From NCBI GenBank assembly GCA_000697355.1, contig JNEN01001243.1, positions 62,001 through 126,000 of the forward strand: a stretch of DNA of 64,000 nt, written 5' to 3'. Below the pieces are notes generated by a model. The model searched no databases, was not told the DNA's origin, and saw nothing but the letters and a program-made list of their open reading frames with translations. A program made the position numbers and the translations under genes. The stretch comes from Syncephalastrum monosporum B8922 (Eukaryota; Mucoromycota; Mucoromycetes; Mucorales; Syncephalastraceae). Of this stretch, positions 55,843-64,000 are shown piece by piece (positions within the stretch are counted from its first letter, which is position 1; each line of letters begins with the position of its first letter).

Positions 55843-57978
55843 GGTGTATCAGACAAGGGTTATCAATTTACCGAAAAGCCGCGTTGTCAGATCGTGATTA
55901 AAGCTGGCTCTTTTTCAAAGAAGTGCCACAGGCGCTGCACATAATGACACTGTCTGCTCAGCACGTTAACCTAAATTATCACTGTTGGTACTTAAAACCA
56001 TCGCGCAAAGTGGGTCACGTAGCAGATGACTCAGCATCCCATTCAACTGAAGTTTAAGTCTTATTGTTATGTGGCATATATTCATCTTGTAAGGCGCACG
56101 AGCGGACAGAAATTTTATTTCTAGCATACATCAGAGTAGATCATTACAGCGGAAACGTGGCGCCGAAGGTACGCAGATTGATAGGATGCAATAAATATAC
56201 TGTATAACACCACTATAAAATAGGATCATAAGTGGCCTATGCATATACACAATAACTAACGCTATAAAAAGCCATATATTTCGACTTTATACAGTGCGTG
56301 TACTGGCTTTTCTTACTCGATGTGACTATGCTATGGCGCAATACGAACATTAGAAATACATCGTTATCGTATTTTTCTTCCTCTAGTATATTAACATTAA
56401 ATGGGAGCGTCTGTCATGATCCGACATTATGTGTGGTCTCTGCCGTCAATGCTAATGTCGTAATCCCCCCAATATTGTCTTTCATACAGGGACTCGTGTC
56501 CTTCTTGTTTGGTATCATAATGTCGTGAGCATGATGGCGCATACTAGCGTTATGCACTTGTAGTAATAGCTCCTGTCACATTCGCTTAGTCAGAAGCGCG
56601 TGCCTTTTACTCCCATTGAAACTGTACATTATAATGTATCGGGAGCATAATGTATACCAGCGGTCGGAGGACAGCAGCCATATCATTGCCACTACATCGT
56701 ATACCATCCTTCTATGTATATCCATATAGCAACTAGCGTCAAGAAATAATCATATGGAGAAGCAAGATCCCAAAATAGAATATGCGGATGATAAGCGATT
56801 ATATGAATTGGAGAAGACCAGTATAGACATCAAGTAATGTACATGGCACAACATGAGGAAAAGGCACAGCCACCGATGTATGACGAGAAGGGGAATGAAT
56901 CAGCCCATCGTGATTGGCAGTATTCACGTCAACAAAAGGACGTAATGAGACCAGGTTAACCGTCTTGTATCAATCACTTAGCCAAGCACTTGCTATAAGG
57001 TGAATACTGCGCTCAGCACTTTGAGCCGCATCTTTGTTTATGATACAGTGCAAGGATGTCGCATACCACAGAAAATCTGGTTCAATCTGTCGCATTTTAC
57101 CTTCACGCTATAAGTCTCCGACCAGACTTCACAATCTATCATTTTAGTCAAGCTTAACTTTTAGTACGGTCTCAGGGTAAACCACAGTTTCCTATTCTGC
57201 AGGGTTGGCCGTGGTGTCATACGGCTCAATATCCCGTGAGATGCCTTGGAATGGCTAATGAGAAGCAATAGAGAGGAAGAAAAGGAAGGGCGCGGCACAA
57301 AATCGATCGTGTGCCACGTTTGACAGGAGTTAAAATAGCAAGTGTTAACGACAAATGCCTTAAAAATCGATCAGATGAAATAAAAAATAAAGAAACGGAT
57401 ATCTCTCGGGTGAAATTGGGACGAATCGTGCTTTATTTTGTCTCCCTCTAGACATATTTGCATATACTGAAGAACAACAAACCAAGGCATCTGCTTTTCT
57501 ACATCTGAACACTACCTCAGTGCAGTGGTCCACAACATATGAGCATTGCTCATCTAGCTTAAGCGAGTTACGCGGAATTTTTGTTTAAGCGACCCGTGAC
57601 GGCCACTCATATGATTGACTCATATCCCACTTCGACAGAGCCTAGACAACATGGTCTGCTGTCTGCTTTGCAGCATTTCCGGACACATGATCATGTGGCC
57701 CTTGCCAACGAATTTTTTGTGCTTATCAGCATTAGTGCTTTTTTGGCAGTCGTTACCGTAGTATGGGTTTCTCAAGATGCTCCCATATCCGTGAATCTGT
57801 GTTTAAAGTTTAAACAAAGTACTACTGAGAAGCCATCTTCGTACTATATGCGAGAGTATTTGTAATTTACACTAATGTAAGTATATGTCGGAGAGGATCA
57901 TCGATTGATGCAGGTATATGCGCGGCACAACAAAACGAAACAAGATTCCGTCATCGCGCTTTATTAGCGGTTTGTGTG

Positions 57979-58034
57979 ATGTACCTTTTTTGAGACGTTA
58001 AGTTCCATGTATCTTTTTTGAGACGTTTAGTTCC
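57979..58034. repeat. 28-bp tandem duplication
   Basis: Two adjacent 28-bp units beginning ATGTAYCTTTTTTGAGACG and differing at two positions. Simple local duplication in gene-poor DNA. Confidence 0.85.
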
Positions 58035-60494
58035 AATTCCATACGTGGATGACGTAGGCACCGCTTTATTAGGATATGCAACTGATGAATACATGGTTAA
58101 TCGATTGTATCTATGTGATATAGCGAATGTTGTATGTCTGTCATATCGTAGTCACACGCGAGGACATGTATGCTATTTGTACTTAGACCGAACAAAAAGA
58201 CCTAATCTAGGACAAGAAGATGAAATTTAGAGAGTATCAGTTTGTGGCTAATCATATACAGTTTCTGTTTTAATCATATTATATGCTGTAAGATATTCTC
58301 AACGTGCTGACAAGGACGAAAGTGTCGATCGATTTGCGATGATCGGTTCTCGTGATGTACCGAGCTGTCGGTTCAATCAGTCGCGGAACCTGTTCCTCAT
58401 TTAACCTCTCGCGTCCTTTACACATCCTTACAGTCTGTGTTGTGAGCGTTTGTCTAGTATACATTTATAGACGTAGAGATGTAAAGTTGGCCATCCCCCG
58501 GTACATTAGCCTTAGTATTTCTGTGACGTCTGGCAAACAAAATTGTGGCATGCATGACGGTGCCAAGTGTATGTCATAATGTGCGCGTGTTTTTTAATTT
58601 TTTTATCACGGCAAGAGCCCGGATTTCCAGGGCGTACCTGTACGTTCGTAGTACGGTACTTCAAATGGTTCAGGGTACCTACATCAAAGTACAATTATAT
58701 ACACACGGACTCAAAATGGTATGTCCGCAGTCAGAAATGCGTTTTTCTAATTTTAAAAAATACAACTTGCCGTGCTTGTTACAGGATGACTGAATATCAG
58801 TAACGGGGACAACCACCAGCATAAGAGAAAATCAAGGGCGATTTTCAACTCTGAAAGTAGAGTAGAATGACACCGTGAAGAGAGAGACAAAAGGTTCTGC
58901 AGCTGATTATGTGGATAGCTTGTAACTACTAAAACGAGAAGAATAACAAACGGGACTTGATTAGCTGTCCTTCGATCTGTTCTGCTTCATTCTTCTTTCC
59001 ATTTTCAGAGAACTTCTAGCGTAACAAAGTTTCGTCTATTTACATGCGAGTATTGAAGTTTCAGGAGTTTCTCTATCGGAAGGTTTGCTAGAACAACAAA
59101 CGGTATTTGTAGCTGTCGGAACAACGAAACCGCACATTGTTGTCGGTGGCACACTTGCTTGAAAATTGTGGTTTATCCTGATGGTTGGTACAAACACGTG
59201 TAGCTCACGAACGCTGGTGAGAATCTTATTCCATATAAGTTGGCCGGGTGTGACAGAGGCGTAAGCACCCGCTGTCCACACTGGACTCTCTCTACTTTCG
59301 ATGTTGAACAGATCGAATGGGAGCAGCGATCAATAGGAGGGGAAGTAAAACTGATGTTGAAATTGGCGCACACACCAATATTAGGTCCCACGGGAAAAGG
59401 GGGTAAAGGTGTGTGTGCGTGCGTGCGCGTGTAAAAACGCATGTGCGCGGTCCCATTCGTCGTTCCGCAACTGTGTATCAACCTATGCATATCAGCGTCG
59501 TATCTTGATACCTAGCACGAAAGTTTAGTGTTTTAGTTGCGCGTCTACTGCGCCAAAATAGAAATGCACACACACACACGCACCGTGCATGTGTATATGT
59601 TTTCTTTTGCTATGACCCCTTTTTGAGACTGCCTCGAATAGAAATTGCGAATGAGAATTTGAAACACTGATCGTGTGGCACGTCTGACAGAAAGCAATAC
59701 AGGTCAAAGTAGGTTATGCTCGTGTATATGTATGTGTATGGTGTATGTATATGCATAGAGCGCATTCGGGTTCCGCGATCAGGGCCTCCTTTGTATCCCT
59801 TTCCCTTTTTCAAAGACGTCATTGCTCTTCCAAGAAGAGATGTACCCATGTTACGCCATAGTTTGCCTTTCCTGTTCTGCCCAGGGCCACGTTAGCTCGC
59901 ACAAACCTAGTAACGTGTCCTTACACTGGCCCATGACGAATGTACAGCTGATGGAGTGTCATGGTACTTGGTTTTGAGACAACAGCCTACATTATCCATA
60001 GTACTAACTTTATGACTACAACCAAAGTAGATCGTATACATCTACTGGGTAGCTCCTAACTTGTATTGTAGACCTATGCAAATGAAATAAGTTCTCAAAG
60101 TTTGTGAGAGCATGTGCTGAACTAACAAGGTTATGGCATCATTCCTTTCCGATCATTTTTATTTCGTTTCCTACTGTAAAAGGACCAAACATCGTGTATA
60201 CGCCATGTGCTTACCGGTCTGTCGGATCTCTGGTGTGTATAATTTTTGCTGGCCATCCCATGTCGTGTGTACATCTGTATATGAAGCACTAAAATATGTC
60301 AAAACTTATAATACTGTCTCCATTCGAAACCAGTTGGATAAGACAGAAATACAAAGCATGGGCCCTAACCTTAATTTTATAATGACAGCAAAAAAAAACA
60401 AAAGAGTGCAATGGGAAAAGAATTCGTACATACATACATACATGTGTATTTAGACTACCTTGTGTACAATAGAATGTGTGTGTCATATAGAGTC

Positions 60495-61763
<1,269 letters not shown>

Positions 61764-64000
61764 GATGCGATACTATTAGAGTGACGGTAGAGGAGAGGTA
61801 CGAAAGCGTGCTCGGCAATGACAGAGTAAAAAAGGAGAAGTCAAGCTCAGGTGGCGAATGTGGTCAAAGCACTAAAGGAAGAGAGAAAGAGAGAAAAGAA
61901 AGTGAAGTATGCATGATCAAAGCACCGAACAGAGTATATAGCTGAGCGGAGCCCTGTGTTTGTGTGAATACAATCGTTTACAGCGATCCACCTTTTTTTT
62001 TTTTTTGAAGCTTGTGTATAAATTCTTTGGTGCCTCTCCAAGTAAGTCAACCAAATCCGGAGTTGCACTCAACCTGCCCAACTGCACCTCCGTCATTCAT
62101 GCGTGTGCTTGCATGCATCCCATGTTTATTTTCTAATCATTGGTGAAAGACTTCTACTTACACATAGCAATGAGAGCCTATCGAAGCAAGTCCCCTTCCC
62201 TTCTCTTACCCCTTTGCTTTCGATTCTCCTAGGGTATATTGCCCCTCGCCTGACGGCCCTTCGTAAGCTTTTTATATATGACAAAGACCGTTAGACAAGG
62301 AGTGAGCACGCTAGGGATTTGAGATTTACGGTTTTCAAATGGAGCCTGACGTATTTGGAATTTCCGTCCCCACTCTCTCTCAGACGCTCTCCACATGACG
62401 TTGCTAAATATTAGGTATGTCTGATCCATGTAAAATAAAATAGAATAAAATAAAATCCAAGTGCAGTAGTAAAAGAAAAGGTGAGGGTCTGTACCGAGCC
62501 GAGTGTAACCCACACTAGCTTGAGTTGGGTGTCGCACAAATGTATTTTCCAAAAATTGCCCTGTAGCTGCGTGCCGTGTGGCAAAAGATTTGATCGGGTA
62601 AAAGGGGGGGGGGAGAAGGGACAAGGATGAAAAGTAGATATAGATGTATGTATGCTAAAGAAAATGAATGGTAATCTGTATGCAAGGAGCTACAGCAGTT
62701 TAAAACACCAAAAAGGTATTTGTTGTACTGCTGATGCTGCTGTCGTGGTTGCTTGTTGGTGCAGAAGAGAGAGCGGGCAAATTTCTCATCGTGGCCCTTG
62801 CCAATTTAGGCATTCTTTGTGTGGGGTTTCTTCGTTTGTCGTGAGGAAACAGATGGCGCATGCGCAAGGCAAGTAGAAAAATAAGAGGAACGGCTTGTGT
62901 CTGCTGCTTTTGTGTTGTGTATACGTGTGTGCGCGCGGGCTTTGCACTTGAAACAAAATAGCCCTCACCTGCTCATATCACGAAGAATAGGACATCCACC
63001 CTTCCTTCCATCTGTCGCTCGCTGTAATCGCCTCCTTCCACTTTCCGCGGCTATCCTGTCCCCGCACCCAGTCCAACTCTGGCGGCCCAAAAAAAAAGCA
63101 ATAAGAAAAAAGAAAAAAAAAAGATAAAGAGAAGAAAAGAAGGTTGTATAAAGTTTATCTTGCACGCATGGTTGCCATTTCGCTGATTCATCGCCGACGG
63201 GGCGGACAGAAATAATTGATTCCGAGAACGTCAAAAAAATGCGTTGTATAATATGAAGAACGACAGACGGATATAATACACGTATATGTTTCAAATTCAA
63301 ATGCTTTGGACGCAGTAGAAGGTTTATCTTTAGTTGTAAATACGCATGTGTGTGTGCATATCTGTATGTGAGAGTGTCATGCGCATGACTGTCTTCCGTT
63401 ACCCGCTCTCAATGTACGAAAGGGCACGCACATCTGCCCTTGCGTTCTGCTATGCATTGGGTACATTGGTATTTAGGGGGTTAGCTATACAGCATGTGCG
63501 TGTGGATCGCTTTGCCCCAGACCTGGACACACGCGCGCGCAGTTTTCTTGTCTATCTGTCGCTCGATCTCCTTCTGTCTTCTACAACGACATGTTGCGTG
63601 CCGATACCAGCTGCATATATCGAAGAGCAGTCGGTGTTTCCCGCCCGGCGTTCACGAAATGTTATCTTTCAAGTTGCACATATCGTTACGATAAGCGATT
63701 CCGATTCACTTGTTCTACGCGGCGGATCGTTTTCCGGGACGACCTGTTCACAGACCACTTCACGTGCCCGCTACCCCAGGTGTGGCATAGAACACCTAGG
63801 ATCATCCATGGAATGTTTTGTACCAGTAATAAATAGGAAACGATATCTCAATATTTGTAACGCCTCAGATGTCAAATTTAAGAAGGCTTTGATCTTGATA
63901 GGAGGCGGAAAAGGAATCAGAAGACACGGCGCGTGCAGGCTGTGTCAAAAGAAAAAGAAAAGGGAAGGTTATCGTAGTACCAAAGACGCGCCATTGAGCA
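61764..64000. other. Right-end region, no gene seen
   Basis: Promoter of the C2H2 gene followed by about 2 kb without a recognised coding exon. It holds a TAAAA-type repeat at 62430-62458, a poly-A/G stretch at 63088-63140 and an ACACACGCGCGCGC stretch near 63528-63541. A gene may begin beyond the window edge. Confidence 0.45.

Larger units (their letters stand above)
55093..60494. other. Gene-poor 5.4-kb AT-rich region
   Basis: No convincing gene, RNA or mobile element was found. It contains a 28-bp tandem duplication (57979-58034), a hairpin CTCCG-CTGA-CGGAG near 55541-55554, GT/GC alternating DNA at 59409-59450 and a CA run at 59567-59582. A weak ORF lies at 55621-55842 (minus). It could be relic transposon DNA decayed beyond recognition. 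Confidence 0.5.

Overview
The window is a nuclear segment from an intron-rich fungus. Genes carry many short introns (about 45-100 bp, GT-AG), 5' leaders are CT-rich, intergenic DNA is AT-rich with (CA)n and poly-T tracts, and proteins hold poly-Q, poly-A and poly-T runs. A FAR1-type transcription factor, a Fanzor/TnpB-like nuclease remnant and the overall gene style suggest Mucoromycota, probably Mucorales. That placement is inference; no rRNA or other taxonomic marker is present. All exon models were built by hand from open frames and splice consensus; exon lengths were summed to check that the frame closes.

Layout. 1-6.3 kb: two tandem MFS monocarboxylate-type transporters with identical five-exon structures, a nearly identical 298-bp tract in exon 1 and a shared promoter block. 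8.3-12.9 kb (minus): a decayed multi-exon gene that reads from an XPG/FEN1-like nuclease N-terminus, through about 620 uncharacterised residues, into a Fanzor/TnpB-like RuvC and zinc-ribbon domain, followed by two hairpins at its 3' end. 14.5-17.7 kb: tRNA m5C methyltransferase Trm4/NSUN2 (16 exons). 18-21 kb: a codon-biased polyol dehydrogenase and a type I inorganic pyrophosphatase with a signal peptide. 22.8-29 kb: malate synthase, a Rax1-like RGS membrane protein, an intronless enoyl-CoA hydratase ending in AKL, and PP1 phosphatase. 30.6-36.1 kb: an AVT-type amino-acid transporter, a GSKIP-domain protein, the Cia1 WD40 protein and a short coiled-coil SCOC protein. 38.4-45.7 kb: a FAR1-type transcription factor, splicing factor SF3A1 and an SCP2 protein ending in SKL. 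46-53.6 kb: kexin (with a GC-AG intron), a 2.7-kb intergenic region with repeats and CRE motifs, and an Spp1/CFP1-like PHD protein of the COMPASS type. 54.9-61.8 kb: a 55-residue CCHC zinc-knuckle protein, a gene-poor 5.4 kb, and a four-finger C2H2 factor.

Most genes are unrelated housekeeping functions, as is usual for a fungal chromosome. A weak metabolic theme links malate synthase, the enoyl-CoA hydratase and SCP2 (fatty-acid and C2 metabolism, the last two with peroxisomal tails). The most unusual loci are the XPG-Fanzor composite pseudogene with its 3' hairpins, and the 49-51.3 kb region, where two copies of a hairpin element resembling a Helitron 3' end carry their hairpin in opposite orientation.
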